In this document: piece by piece, positions 25,669 to 34,865 of the stretch | Position numbering within the stretch: the stretch's first letter is position 1 | Layout of the letters: every line of letters starts with the position of its first letter | Source: Lachnospiraceae bacterium | GTDB taxonomy: Bacteria > Bacillota > Clostridia > Lachnospirales > Lachnospiraceae | DNA: 64,000 bases | Assembly (NCBI GenBank): GCA_902363835.1 | Contig: CABJBM010000027.1 | Span: 1-64,000, forward strand | Reading direction: 5' to 3' | The notes under the pieces: model-generated | The model's input: only the letters and a program-made list of their open reading frames with translations | Database searches by the model: none | Told to the model about the DNA's origin: nothing | Position numbers and translations under genes: made by a program

Positions 25669-26565
25669 TTAATAACTGACCCATTTTTTCTGCCCCGCCC
25701 ATTGGAACATGGTTATACCAAAGAGAATCAAAAATAATATCCATGATATGGCGGAGGCATAACCCATCTTGTAGAAGGTAAAGGCTGAGGTGTAAATATA
25801 GTAAACCAGCACATTGGTAGCTGTTCCCGGGCCGCCTCTTGTCATGATCTGTATGGGTGCAAACACCTGAAATGAGGTGATGAACGTCGTGATAATCAGG
25901 AAAAAGGTTGTGGGTGACAAAAATGGGATCGTAAGCTTAAAAAACTTCTGGACCTCTCCTGCCCCGTCAATGTCCGCAGCCTCATAAACATCCTGGGGAA
26001 GCCCCTGAAGTGCTGACGTATAGATCATATTGGCATATCCAACTCCCGACCATACGGTCATGAGCATCAGCGCCGGCAATGCCCATTTTGTATCTCCAAG
26101 CCATTGGGGAGGATTTTCCACTCCAAAAAGCTTTACCATCTGGGTAAAAGGCCCCCAGGGGGAATACATCATCACCCATACAATGGCAACCGCCACAATA
26201 TTGGATATGTAGGGCATAAAAAGCGCCAGCCTTATGGGAAGTCTGGCAACACAGTATTTATCGATGATGACCGCCATCACCAGAGCCAGAAAAACTGTCA
26301 CCGGCACCACTCCCACCGCAAAAATTATGGTGTTGATCAGGGAACTGGTAAACCATTCATCCTGCCATATTTCAACAAAATTTTTAAGGCCGATAAAATT
26401 CCAATTGCCGATTCCTTTGGTATAATCCCAGTCCGTAAAGCTGATAATCAGGGAAAATATCATGGGAAATAAGGTAAAAAGGCACACACCGATGATATTG
26501 GGCAGAATGAAAGCATAGCCTGTCAAATCTATTTTTAACTGTTTGCTAAGCCTGATTTTTTTCAT
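25669..26565 (-). CDS. CUT1-family sugar ABC transporter permease (MalF/UgpA-type)
   Basis: A 298-aa membrane protein with six or more hydrophobic helices and the EAA loop (QDVYEAADIDGAGEVQKFFKLTIPFLSP). I placed the start at ATG 26565 with GGAGG 10 bp upstream; the frame extends further through the degenerate hairpin repeat but that part has no protein features. Partner of the MalG-type permease and of the lipoprotein encoded just upstream. Confidence 0.92.
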   Translation of the reverse strand: MKKIRLSKQLKIDLTGYAFILPNIIGVCLFTLFPMIFSLIISFTDWDYTKGIGNWNFIGLKNFVEIWQDEWFTSSLINTIIFAVGVVPVTVFLALVMAVIIDKYCVARLPIRLALFMPYISNIVAVAIVWVMMYSPWGPFTQMVKLFGVENPPQWLGDTKWALPALMLMTVWSGVGYANMIYTSALQGLPQDVYEAADIDGAGEVQKFFKLTIPFLSPTTFFLIITTFITSFQVFAPIQIMTRGGPGTATNVLVYYIYTSAFTFYKMGYASAISWILFLILFGITMFQWAGQKKWVSY

Positions 26566-26582
26566 GTTCAGCAATCCCTCCT

Positions 26583-26637
26583 TTCTTCTTTTTTTGCTCA
26601 CGTATTTTGAGCATCCAGGTACACCCAAAGGGTGTCT
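26583..26637 (-). repeat. Degenerate third copy of the intergenic hairpin unit
   Basis: On the minus strand this reads ACACCC-TTT-GGGTGT, then GCTCA...TGAGC, then AAAAAAAGAAGAAAGGAGG. It has the same order of two hairpins and AAGAAGAAA tail as the 52-nt units at 25560-25663, but with different stem sequences. Compensating changes in both stems point to conserved RNA structure. Confidence 0.6.
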
Positions 26638-26648
26638 CTTTTACTGTT

Positions 26649-26681
26649 CCGGGGCTGCCCCTTCCTTTGCGGCAGCCCCGG
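26649..26681. terminator. Strong GC hairpin between binding protein and permease genes
   Basis: A perfect 11-bp stem, CCGGGGCTGCC (26649-26659) with GGCAGCCCCGG (26671-26681). The T-run (TATTTTTT) is on the plus-strand side; for the leftward operon mRNA no T-run follows. In the operon direction it probably protects or attenuates mRNA so that the binding protein is made in excess. Confidence 0.65.
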
Positions 26682-26696
26682 GTATTTTTTCTCTGA

Positions 26697-28109
26697 TTAT
26701 TTCTGTAGGAGTTCATCCGCTCTGGCTTTGGCTTTTTTCATGCCATCCTCCACCGTCTGCTTACCAATAAAGATTCCTTCCAGCTCTTCCACCACGATTT
26801 TCTTAACCTCTGCAATGTGGTTGGTAATGGAAGGAACTGCATAATTGTCAGCCGGTGTTATGAGTATCTTCTGAGTGGTTTCCCCATCCAGGTAATCCTC
26901 AGCTCCCATAACAAAGGCCTCCGTTACTTCCAGGGCATTATAAGTATTGGAAGCCGGCACACGGCCTCCTTCCACCACGGGAAGCATTCCCTCAGTGGCG
27001 TACCATTTTGCAAATTCCCATGCAGCGTCAATGTTCTGGGATTTTGGATTGATGCACAGATGATCTCCGTAACCTCCCTGGGTGTAGTTTCTCTGACCTT
27101 TTTCCACCACCGGATAAGGAGCAAAGGCTGTCTTAAAATCATGGGGATAATTGGCCTGATCCTTAACGCTTCTTACAATCCACGGGCCCACCGTCATGGC
27201 GGATCTTCCCGTTAAGAACATGCTTTCCTGGGACAGCTTCTGGGTCACGGAATCCGTATGGGTAGGAGATGTTTTATCCACGTTCATCATGTTATTGATC
27301 AGTTCAACGGATTTAAGCACCACCGGATCGTCAAAATTGGTTTCCTTTTCACTTTTATACAGGGGGTCTCCGCCGTTGGTCTGGGCCACCAGGTAGCCGA
27401 AAAGATAGGTCAGATCCTGCTGGGAATTCCAGAACATGCCGTAAACCTTATCCTGACCATCCCCATGAGTAAGCTTTTTGGCGATCTCCCGGAATTCTTC
27501 AAAGGTCCATTCCGTTGGGACCTGGATCCCTGCTGCTTCAAACATGTCTTGATTTAATACAATTCCGTACTGATCCAGCTTTGTGGGAATGGAATAAGGC
27601 TTTCCGTTAATGTAATATGCCTCTGCAAGGGTGCCGAAGTATTTTGTCATCTGGAAATCATCCCTGGCAATCAGCTCTGAAAGATCCAGCGCCATGTTTC
27701 CTTCCGCCCGCTTTGTTAAGGCATCGGTGCTGTAGGTCATATAAAGATCCACCCCGTCTCCTGAGAGAAGATTTGTTTCCAGCTTTAAGTTTCCGGTGTC
27801 ATCATTTACAAACCGTTCGTACTCTACCTGGATTCCTTTGTCCTTGTAGAGTTGGTTAAAATTATCACAAACTGCCTGGGGACCGGCTTCCGCTGGAACG
27901 CCTCCCCACATCCGCAAAACTACAGGCTCTCCATTTCCTGCCTTTTGCGCCTCTGTTTTTGATTCCCCTGTCTTTGCTTCCTCTGTTTTTGCCGTCTCAG
28001 CCGACGTGTTCACCTGTTCCGTCTTCTGACCGCTCTGACAGCCGGCCAGCACTGACATTGCCATTAAAGACGCCATGCCAAGAGCCCCTAACTTTTTCCA
28101 CTTTCTCAT
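26697..28109 (-). CDS. Sugar ABC transporter substrate-binding lipoprotein
   Basis: A family 1 extracellular solute-binding protein, 470 aa. The signal peptide MRKWKKLGALGMASLMAMSVLAGCQSG has the lipobox LAGC. A low-complexity Glu/Lys/Thr linker follows before the binding domain (VVLRMWGG..., LYMTYSTDALTKRAEGNMALDLSEL, YSIPTKLDQYGIVLNQDMFEAAG). ATG 28109 has GGAGG 8 bp upstream; a TTG at 28124 overlaps that site. First transport gene of the operon. Ligand unknown, presumably an oligosaccharide. Confidence 0.92.
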   Translation of the reverse strand: MRKWKKLGALGMASLMAMSVLAGCQSGQKTEQVNTSAETAKTEEAKTGESKTEAQKAGNGEPVVLRMWGGVPAEAGPQAVCDNFNQLYKDKGIQVEYERFVNDDTGNLKLETNLLSGDGVDLYMTYSTDALTKRAEGNMALDLSELIARDDFQMTKYFGTLAEAYYINGKPYSIPTKLDQYGIVLNQDMFEAAGIQVPTEWTFEEFREIAKKLTHGDGQDKVYGMFWNSQQDLTYLFGYLVAQTNGGDPLYKSEKETNFDDPVVLKSVELINNMMNVDKTSPTHTDSVTQKLSQESMFLTGRSAMTVGPWIVRSVKDQANYPHDFKTAFAPYPVVEKGQRNYTQGGYGDHLCINPKSQNIDAAWEFAKWYATEGMLPVVEGGRVPASNTYNALEVTEAFVMGAEDYLDGETTQKILITPADNYAVPSITNHIAEVKKIVVEELEGIFIGKQTVEDGMKKAKARADELLQK

Positions 28110-28203
28110 TGTACCTTCCTCCAATAATTTTGATTGCAGTCCAGCCCTATGAGCCTGATTATAAACGGCATGGCTGAACTGTAATTCCTGTCTATACTAT
28201 AGC

Positions 28204-28240
28204 AAAAACAGCAGACAAGGGATATCCCCCTGCCTGCTGT
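28204..28240 (-). terminator. Terminator between the YesN-type regulator and the sugar-binding protein
   Basis: In minus-strand RNA ACAGCAG (28240-28234) pairs with CTGCTGT (28214-28208), the loop holding GGGATATCCC, followed by TTTTT. This separates the two-component genes from the transport operon, which then needs its own promoter in 28110-28205 (TATAGT near 28193-28201 is a candidate -10). Confidence 0.65.
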
Positions 28241-28319
28241 CTTTCTTCCAATTTTTTCGATTTCCGTCTTTCCTTGTTTCCTTTTTTAACCAGTCCTTTA
28301 AAATCCTGCTTATTTTCTT

Positions 28320-29957
28320 TCATATCCTGCTATTTTCCTCCGCCTTTTTTAACCATGCCTGGCGGTATTCCAAAGGGGACTGTCCCACGCTCTTTTTAAA
28401 TTGGGTGCTGAAATAATTGGGATTAACGATTCCAACTTCGTCTGCAATCTCATTTACTTTTAAATCGCTGCATTCCAGCAGGTATCTGGCATGCTCCATT
28501 CTCACCCGGTACACATATTCCACAAAGCTGATCCCTTCCTCCTTTTTAAATACATGGGAAAAATAACTGCCGCTCATGTTCACCATGGCCGCAATGTCTG
28601 CAACCTGCAGTTCTTCCTTCATATGGTTTCGGACAAAGCTCTTTGCCTGGGCAACCTCTTTCCTTAAGATTCTGCCGCTGTTTGACTCATATTCCTTTTT
28701 ATACTGTTCCACCAGCTCCAAAACTGATTGCCTGATTTTTTCCAGACAGGTGTAATCATTAATGGAACCTTCCATGTTCATGCCGTTTTTATCCAGGAAC
28801 AGATCGATATCAGCTCTGCTGCGGGCAAAAGAAGCGGCCAGGGCTCCATATGCCTTTCTTAAGAGATAGCGGATTTCCTCCGGCTCCCATTGGTTCTTTT
28901 CTTTCAGAAACTGAAAAAAATCCTCCAGAAACTTCCTGATCCCGTAAAAGTCGTGCTCCGCTGCCAGACGTTCTAAAACAGAGCCATGAAACCCGGGCGG
29001 CAGAGCAGCCCTTTCCCTGACAATCCGCTGGTATGGATGAAGCCTTCCAGGTTCTGAAAAAAACCGCATTTTCAGGGTTTCCCTGTTCTGGGCAATGGCC
29101 TCCTTTAATCCTTTGATGCCCGTGCATTCCATGCTCAATGCCCCGCTTACCTCCAGGCCGTAATATTGCCTGGCGCAATTGGCAAAAATGCCGAACTCCT
29201 TTTCCATTGCAATAAAAAAGGCCTTATGGTCCTGATGCTCTTCCCGGTTTACTGCCACGGCAAAATCATATTCCCCATATTGGAACACCTCTGCCTGATG
29301 ATGGCGGCCAAACAGCTCACTAAGAATATTTTCCATGGTAAATATTAAAAGCTCAAGATCCATAAAATCTCCTTTTTTTCTTACCACCTTAAAATCGTCA
29401 ATGGTAATGGAGAGAATGCAGAAAGGTCGGTCAAAGCTTATGGCAAGAGGCAGCTTTGTCAGTTCTTCTAAATATTTGTTCAAAAAAGTTTCCGAGTTTA
29501 AGATCTTTTTAAACAAGCCCTTTTTTATGACTTCCAGATTCCTTTCCGTCAGTGCGGAAGCTTCCTGAACTGTTTCAGTCCCTTTTCCAAAGGAGGCGGC
29601 CTCATCCATGATTTTCAGCAGCTCCTCCGGCTTTACCGTCAATTTAAAAACATAATCAAAGGCCCCAATTTTCATGGCACTTCTTACGTTGTCAAAATCA
29701 TTGTAGCTGCTTAAGACAATAAACTGGATGTGGGGATATTTTTCCCTGCACTTTGAGATCAGCTCAAAGCCATCCACCGGGCTCATCTTTAAGTCAGTAA
29801 GAACAATATCCGGACGGTACTGCCTGATTTTTTGAAGCGCCTCTCCCCCATCCGATGCATCACAGACGATCTGGTATCCATGGTTTTCCCATTTGATCAA
29901 TGACTGGATTCCCAGGCGCACCAAAACCTCATCATCCACAATCATTACCCTTTTCAT
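28320..29957 (-). CDS. YesN-type response regulator with AraC DNA-binding domain
   Basis: A 545-aa cytosolic regulator. The receiver domain occupies about residues 1-120 (MIVDDE at the N-terminus, phospho-acceptor Asp in DIVLTDLKMSP, conserved Lys in FKLTVKPEE). A long middle region follows and two AraC helix-turn-helix motifs lie at about 445-540 (LQVADIAAMVNMSGSYFSHVFKKEEG; LKVNEIADEVGIVNPNYFSTQFKKSVGQSPLEYRQAW). It overlaps the sensor kinase gene by about 26 bp. It likely activates the adjacent sugar-transport operon. Confidence 0.93.
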   Translation of the reverse strand: MKRVMIVDDEVLVRLGIQSLIKWENHGYQIVCDASDGGEALQKIRQYRPDIVLTDLKMSPVDGFELISKCREKYPHIQFIVLSSYNDFDNVRSAMKIGAFDYVFKLTVKPEELLKIMDEAASFGKGTETVQEASALTERNLEVIKKGLFKKILNSETFLNKYLEELTKLPLAISFDRPFCILSITIDDFKVVRKKGDFMDLELLIFTMENILSELFGRHHQAEVFQYGEYDFAVAVNREEHQDHKAFFIAMEKEFGIFANCARQYYGLEVSGALSMECTGIKGLKEAIAQNRETLKMRFFSEPGRLHPYQRIVRERAALPPGFHGSVLERLAAEHDFYGIRKFLEDFFQFLKEKNQWEPEEIRYLLRKAYGALAASFARSRADIDLFLDKNGMNMEGSINDYTCLEKIRQSVLELVEQYKKEYESNSGRILRKEVAQAKSFVRNHMKEELQVADIAAMVNMSGSYFSHVFKKEEGISFVEYVYRVRMEHARYLLECSDLKVNEIADEVGIVNPNYFSTQFKKSVGQSPLEYRQAWLKKAEENSRI

Positions 29958-31755
29958 CCCCTGTACTCTCCTCTCTGATTACCGGAAGCGTAAACAATAC
30001 CACTGTTCCCCTGGTTTTAAGGCTTTCTATGGCCAGCCCATACTCATTGCCAAAGGTAATCCGGATATACTCATCCACATTCTTGATTCCGATTCCTGTC
30101 AGCTTGCTCTCCTTTACCCGGCCCTTTCTAAAAGCCTCAAACTGCCTGATAACATTGGGGGAAATGCCCACTCCGTCATCCTCCACATATATGTTAAGGC
30201 TGCCCTCCTCCGCAAAACCGTAAATCCGGATCAGAATTTCCTCCCTGTCCTTGTCATATCCATGGATAATGGCATTTTCCACAATGGGCTGAAGGATAAA
30301 TTTGGCTGTTTTTAAATTCATGATTTCTTCTTCAAGATCGATTTCCAGCCTGCAATGATTTCCATAACGGCAGTTCTGGATATAAAGATAATTCCTGATG
30401 TTATCCACTTCTTCTGCCACCGTTACCAGGCAGCTTTCCCTGCTCATGCTGTATTTTAATATATGGGCCAGAGCGTCTATGCCCTCCACGATATTATCCG
30501 CTCCCCTTATGATTGCCATCCAGCGGATGGTTGACAGGGTATTGAAGAGAAAATGAGGATTTAATTGGGCCCGCAGGGATTCATACCGGTATTTTTCCTT
30601 TACCTCATGTTCGTTTTCCAGCTCCTCAAACAAGCGGCGGATGTTCATGGACATTTGCCGGAAGGAGCGGTTTAACTGGCCGATCTCATCAGACCGCTCC
30701 ATATCAATATCATTTAAATCCATGTCCAGCGTATAGTTTTCCATCTGTCCGCTGAGTTTCACAATGGGCTTTACCAGCATTTTAATGGAAAGATACAGGA
30801 TTAAGATCAGTGCACATATGACGATCAGAAGGATCAGATTCAACCTGTGACCGATCATTTCCACCTGATTGGTCACTTCCTGATAATTGGTAAAATGAAA
30901 AACTTTCATTTGCTGTCCGTCAAATAACCACGGCTTTGGTATGGTATAATAGCTTATGAGATAATTTCCTCCTCCGGTATGATACCGCAGGCTGCCGCTC
31001 TTTTTCTCCTCTGTCTCCTGGTATAAGTTTCTTAAATCCGCCTCATGAATGAGTCCCTGAATGTCATTTTGCAACAGCACGGTTCCTTCCCCCACACAGA
31101 CATAGGCCATGTCACCGGCATAGGCGTATTCCATCAAAAGATCACTGAACTTTTTCTGATCAATGCTGATAATAAGAGTTCCTATGATCTCTCCCGTTGT
31201 ATAATCTTTTAGAAGGGATTTTGCCAGGGATATATAAGTCTGATCTTTTTGTTCCCCAATAATATAAGCCGGATTAAACATGGCCCAAACAATATGTCCA
31301 TTATTCTCCCTGCTCTTCTTCACCCAGTCCTGATCCAGGAGAAACTGATAATTCTGATAGTCCATGCTCCAGTTAGAGTAAATTCTGCCGTAATCATCAA
31401 ACAGGAGGATCTTCATATCCTGAACAAAATCAAATCCGCTGCCAATGCTGAGCTTATGTATCATCTGGTCAAAGTATTTTGTATTGTCATATTCGGACGT
31501 ATGGGGATCTGTTATGCGCTTTTGCAGTTCCTCATCATATACAAAAAGATTGGTCAGGGCGGCTATGTTCTGTAAATTATCGCAGATATTCCGTTCTCCT
31601 CTTGAAATGTTCTGAATGACTTTTTCGCTCAGCTTTTCCTGGATAAACTGTTCCATGCTGACTCTTACGTAAATGCAGACCCCTGCCAGAGGCATGACCA
31701 CGCACAGAAGCAGCAGCAAAAACATCCGAACTGATAATTTTGAAGGCTTTTTCAT
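29932..31755 (-). CDS. YesM-type sensor histidine kinase
   Basis: A membrane sensor of about 607 aa. One N-terminal transmembrane helix, a ~270-aa extracellular sensing region, a second helix near residue 295-320 (LILLIVICALILILYLSI), a HAMP domain, then the His_kinase module with the acceptor histidine in RAQLNPHFLFNTL and the ATPase motifs QPIVENAIIHGYDKD and GVGISPN/GIGIKNV. ATG 31755 is preferred (AGAGGAAAAGGG just upstream) over an in-frame ATG at 31779. Partner of the YesN-type regulator. Such pairs sense external oligosaccharides, often together with the binding protein. Confidence 0.92.
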   Translation of the reverse strand: MKKPSKLSVRMFLLLLLCVVMPLAGVCIYVRVSMEQFIQEKLSEKVIQNISRGERNICDNLQNIAALTNLFVYDEELQKRITDPHTSEYDNTKYFDQMIHKLSIGSGFDFVQDMKILLFDDYGRIYSNWSMDYQNYQFLLDQDWVKKSRENNGHIVWAMFNPAYIIGEQKDQTYISLAKSLLKDYTTGEIIGTLIISIDQKKFSDLLMEYAYAGDMAYVCVGEGTVLLQNDIQGLIHEADLRNLYQETEEKKSGSLRYHTGGGNYLISYYTIPKPWLFDGQQMKVFHFTNYQEVTNQVEMIGHRLNLILLIVICALILILYLSIKMLVKPIVKLSGQMENYTLDMDLNDIDMERSDEIGQLNRSFRQMSMNIRRLFEELENEHEVKEKYRYESLRAQLNPHFLFNTLSTIRWMAIIRGADNIVEGIDALAHILKYSMSRESCLVTVAEEVDNIRNYLYIQNCRYGNHCRLEIDLEEEIMNLKTAKFILQPIVENAIIHGYDKDREEILIRIYGFAEEGSLNIYVEDDGVGISPNVIRQFEAFRKGRVKESKLTGIGIKNVDEYIRITFGNEYGLAIESLKTRGTVVLFTLPVIREESTGDEKGNDCG

Positions 31756-32118
31756 CCCTTTTCCTCTTTCTGGTTTCATATTATAATCAGCTTCCTATAT
31801 CCGGCAGCAATGAGCCTTGGAGACATGGCAATTTTTATTATATCAAATATTTTATCCCCTGAAAAGATGGGTATTTTTTTCAATATGATGACCTTTCTCA
31901 ATTTATCCATGGTGCTTTTGCCACATATCCAATGCAGCTTCATGGATTTTATTTCGGTTTTATATAAGAGCAGCAACAAAAACAACACAAGTCAAATGCC
32001 CATTTCGTAAAAGGCAGTTTTTCGCAAATCATGCAGCTGACATTCCGGAATATTGAAAAAGCCCGTGTTTTTCAATATGTGAAAAACACAGGCCTGTTCT
32101 TTAGGCTTTCAAACACAG
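31756..32118. other. Intergenic region between the YesM-type kinase and the BceB-type permease genes
   Basis: About 360 bp. Apart from the bceB terminator at 32056-32093 I see no gene or strong site. The frame at 31810-32010 is AT-rich, has no ribosome site and resembles no known protein. Confidence 0.4.
32056..32093 (-). terminator. Terminator of the bceAB-type operon
   Basis: In minus-strand RNA GCCTGTGTTTTTC (32093-32081) pairs with GAAAAACACGGGC (32073-32061) with one mismatch, followed by TTTTTC. It is located 25 bp after the permease stop. Confidence 0.8.
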
Positions 32119-34095
32119 TTAATAATGATCTCTTCTTAAAATATGTTTGCACCCGATATAAGTCAATTCAAAATAAACACTATAAATAACAATAATAAAT
32201 AATGCCGGGATAAGAACGCTATCCATCACGTTCACATGCTCAAAAGCCATCATTACATCATTTACAGCCTTAAGCCCAACAATGGAATGAGCGATTCCAA
32301 GCATCAGAGGCAGTAAAAAGTAACAGAGTATTTGTATAAACAATGCTCTGTCCAGCATTTTCTTTTCAGCACCCAGCTTCCTTAACAGTGCATAACGTTC
32401 CTTGTTGTCCGCTGCCTGGGCAAGCTGCTGGATCGCAAGAATTGCCGCGCAGGCAACCATAAACACAATGCCAAGATATATGGCTAAAAAGGATATAATG
32501 GCTTTCATGGCAATTGATGAGGCATAGATATCTTCTCTGCTTGAATAGTACCAAAAGCCCTTTTCCTGATACTCCTGGCTTTTACTGTATTGATTCAGCT
32601 TTGCCTGAAGTTCCTTTGACCCTTCCCCTGTCTTGCTTATCATGTTAAGCACATGATCCGGCGATTTGTCAAGGTTTTTGGAAAACGCGTCATTGACAAC
32701 AAATGTAATACCGGAATCACTGTTGGATAGCTTTATGTTTTGCACTTTCCCCTTTGGCTGGAGAACTTTATCCCCAAGGGGAATTGTTACATTTTTATCA
32801 AGAAACTGCTGTGCAATATGCTGGTAGACATCACCCGTAGCAATGATGAAATACTCATTTCCAGAAAGATCGTTTTTTTCTTTTCCCTGCATTTCCAAAA
32901 ACTTTTGGTAATCAGAAAACATAACAAAATCCAGAACACGCTTACCAATATCAAAGGACAGGGAAGAATAATCAACCGGAAAATCCTTGTAACAAAGGTT
33001 CCCGCGGTAAACACTGTATTCATGACTAATCACATCAATACTTCTGATTGTCAAGGGCAGGCTTTCATATATGGTTTCATGGCTCCTTTCCTCATTGCTG
33101 CCATAAAAACTGACATCATAGGGAGCAGTCTCCTTTAAATCAGCTGACAGAATATTTTTCATGCTGTAACCCGTTGAAAAAATACCGATTACCAGAAGCA
33201 ATACAATGCTGACCACGGATATGGATATAAAATTTGTGTTGATTTTACTGGTGAGCTGCCGGGTTACAAACATGGTCAGGTTTTTATAATACAGCTTCTT
33301 ATTTGATTGTACCAGCTTTGTAAGGATTCCTGAAAGGGAAAAGAAAAACAGCAGCGAACCAACCGTTCCTAAAATAATGGACCAAAGAAAGGTGCCATTT
33401 ATATTAATAATTCCATTTTTCAAAACCAAGGCATATGCAGTTCCTAAGGAAACAATGGATGCCAGGAAAACCAGCAGCGATAATCCGGTACTTCTGATTT
33501 TTAAGCTTTCATTTTTCCGGCCGCCGTAAATCAAGTCAATCAGTTTATATTTACTCACTGCAATTGTATTGAAAATGATTACGGTTAAAAAAATAACTGC
33601 AAAATAAAGGATACTTTTCACCGCTGCATCCGGTGAAAATATGAATTTATAGGCGGTCATATCCGCCTCAAATATTTTAGCGGTAAACACAGACATAAAC
33701 TGTGAGCCAAAGACACCGGTTACCAGTCCTGCAATTAAAGCAAGGAGTCCCATAAGAAATGTTTCAAGTACAAAAATGGCAGAAATTTTACTTTTGCTCA
33801 TACCCAAAGTCATGTAAATGCCCATTTCTTTTTTACGGCGCCTGATGAAAAAACTATTGGCATAGACGATCAAAAAACCCAGGATCACCGCAACGAATAC
33901 GGATATAACCGATAATATCTTTCTGAGTGCAATCATGGAATCAGTCAGTATTTCCGTTACTACCATGATCTCCTGCTGTGCATAGATGGAGTTAAACATA
34001 TAAAAGATGGAAACCCCAAATACAAGAGTGAAAAAATATACCGTGTAATCCTGCATACTTTTTCCGACATTTTTAAAAACAAGCTTAGTCAGCAC
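32119..34095 (-). CDS. bceB: BceB-type ABC transporter permease (FtsX domain)
   Basis: A 658-aa membrane protein with ten expected hydrophobic helices: one N-terminal, then FtsX groups of helices around residues 60-310, and a large extracellular domain (about 310-520) before the last three helices. This matches peptide-antibiotic sensing and detoxification permeases (BceB/VraG/AnrB). The large loop contacts the undecaprenyl-cycle target of bacitracin-like peptides or lantibiotics. It overlaps the ATPase gene by 11 bp. It likely also signals to the intramembrane-sensing kinase encoded at 37394-38404. Confidence 0.9.
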   Translation of the reverse strand: MLTKLVFKNVGKSMQDYTVYFFTLVFGVSIFYMFNSIYAQQEIMVVTEILTDSMIALRKILSVISVFVAVILGFLIVYANSFFIRRRKKEMGIYMTLGMSKSKISAIFVLETFLMGLLALIAGLVTGVFGSQFMSVFTAKIFEADMTAYKFIFSPDAAVKSILYFAVIFLTVIIFNTIAVSKYKLIDLIYGGRKNESLKIRSTGLSLLVFLASIVSLGTAYALVLKNGIININGTFLWSIILGTVGSLLFFFSLSGILTKLVQSNKKLYYKNLTMFVTRQLTSKINTNFISISVVSIVLLLVIGIFSTGYSMKNILSADLKETAPYDVSFYGSNEERSHETIYESLPLTIRSIDVISHEYSVYRGNLCYKDFPVDYSSLSFDIGKRVLDFVMFSDYQKFLEMQGKEKNDLSGNEYFIIATGDVYQHIAQQFLDKNVTIPLGDKVLQPKGKVQNIKLSNSDSGITFVVNDAFSKNLDKSPDHVLNMISKTGEGSKELQAKLNQYSKSQEYQEKGFWYYSSREDIYASSIAMKAIISFLAIYLGIVFMVACAAILAIQQLAQAADNKERYALLRKLGAEKKMLDRALFIQILCYFLLPLMLGIAHSIVGLKAVNDVMMAFEHVNVMDSVLIPALFIIVIYSVYFELTYIGCKHILRRDHY

Positions 34096-34849
34096 TTAAA
34101 TCACCTCCAAGAAGGGCTATAACCTCCATGATCCGGTCAAAAAATTCCTTACGTGATTCCTTTCCCCTGATAAGCTCATTAAACAGCTTACCGTCTTTGA
34201 TGAACAAAATGCGTCTGCAATAGCTGGCGGTAAAAGCATCATGGGTTACCATTAAAATGGCAGCGTTTATCTGTTCATTGAGATTTTTAAAGCTTTCCAA
34301 AAGCATCTTTGCAGACTTGGAGTCAAGGGCCCCGGTAGGCTCATCGGCAAGAATCAGACTTGGCTTCGTAATAATAGCCCTTGCAGCGGCTACACGCTGT
34401 TTTTGGCCGCCTGACATCTGATACGGATACTTATTCAGTACCTCCGTGATGTTTAAAAGAGATGCAGCCTGGTGGATCCGCTCATCCATTTCTCCTGCAG
34501 GAGCTTTCATAATTGCCAGGGCAAGGGCAATATTTTCATGGGCAGTCAAGGTATCTAAAAGATTAAAGTCCTGAAAAATAAAGCCAAGTTTTTCTCGTCT
34601 GAACTTTGATAAGGCCTCTGCTTTCATCTCAGTGACATCAGTTCCGTCAATATAAATATGACCTGAAGTCGCATCATCAATGGTGGAAACACAATTAAGA
34701 ATGGTGGTTTTACCGCTTCCCGATGCCCCCATGATTCCGATATATTCTCCTTCCGAAACGTTAAAGCTGATATTGTCAACAGCCTTTGTGACATTCCCTT
34801 TGTTGCCGTAATATTTCTGAAGGTTCTGAACCTTTAAGATTGTATTCAT
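34085..34849 (-). CDS. bceA: BceA-type ABC transporter ATP-binding protein
   Basis: A 254-aa ATPase of the MacB/LolD/BceA group: Walker A GASGSGKTT near residue 40, signature MSGGQKQRVAAARA, Walker B LILADEPTGALDS, and an H-loop MVTHD. Paired with the BceB-type permease, it powers removal of antimicrobial peptides from their lipid target and flux-based sensing. RBS GGAGAG. It follows the TraX-like gene by 16 bp. Confidence 0.92.
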   Translation of the reverse strand: MNTILKVQNLQKYYGNKGNVTKAVDNISFNVSEGEYIGIMGASGSGKTTILNCVSTIDDATSGHIYIDGTDVTEMKAEALSKFRREKLGFIFQDFNLLDTLTAHENIALALAIMKAPAGEMDERIHQAASLLNITEVLNKYPYQMSGGQKQRVAAARAIITKPSLILADEPTGALDSKSAKMLLESFKNLNEQINAAILMVTHDAFTASYCRRILFIKDGKLFNELIRGKESRKEFFDRIMEVIALLGGDLSAD

Positions 34850-34865
34850 AGTGTCTCTCCTCTCC

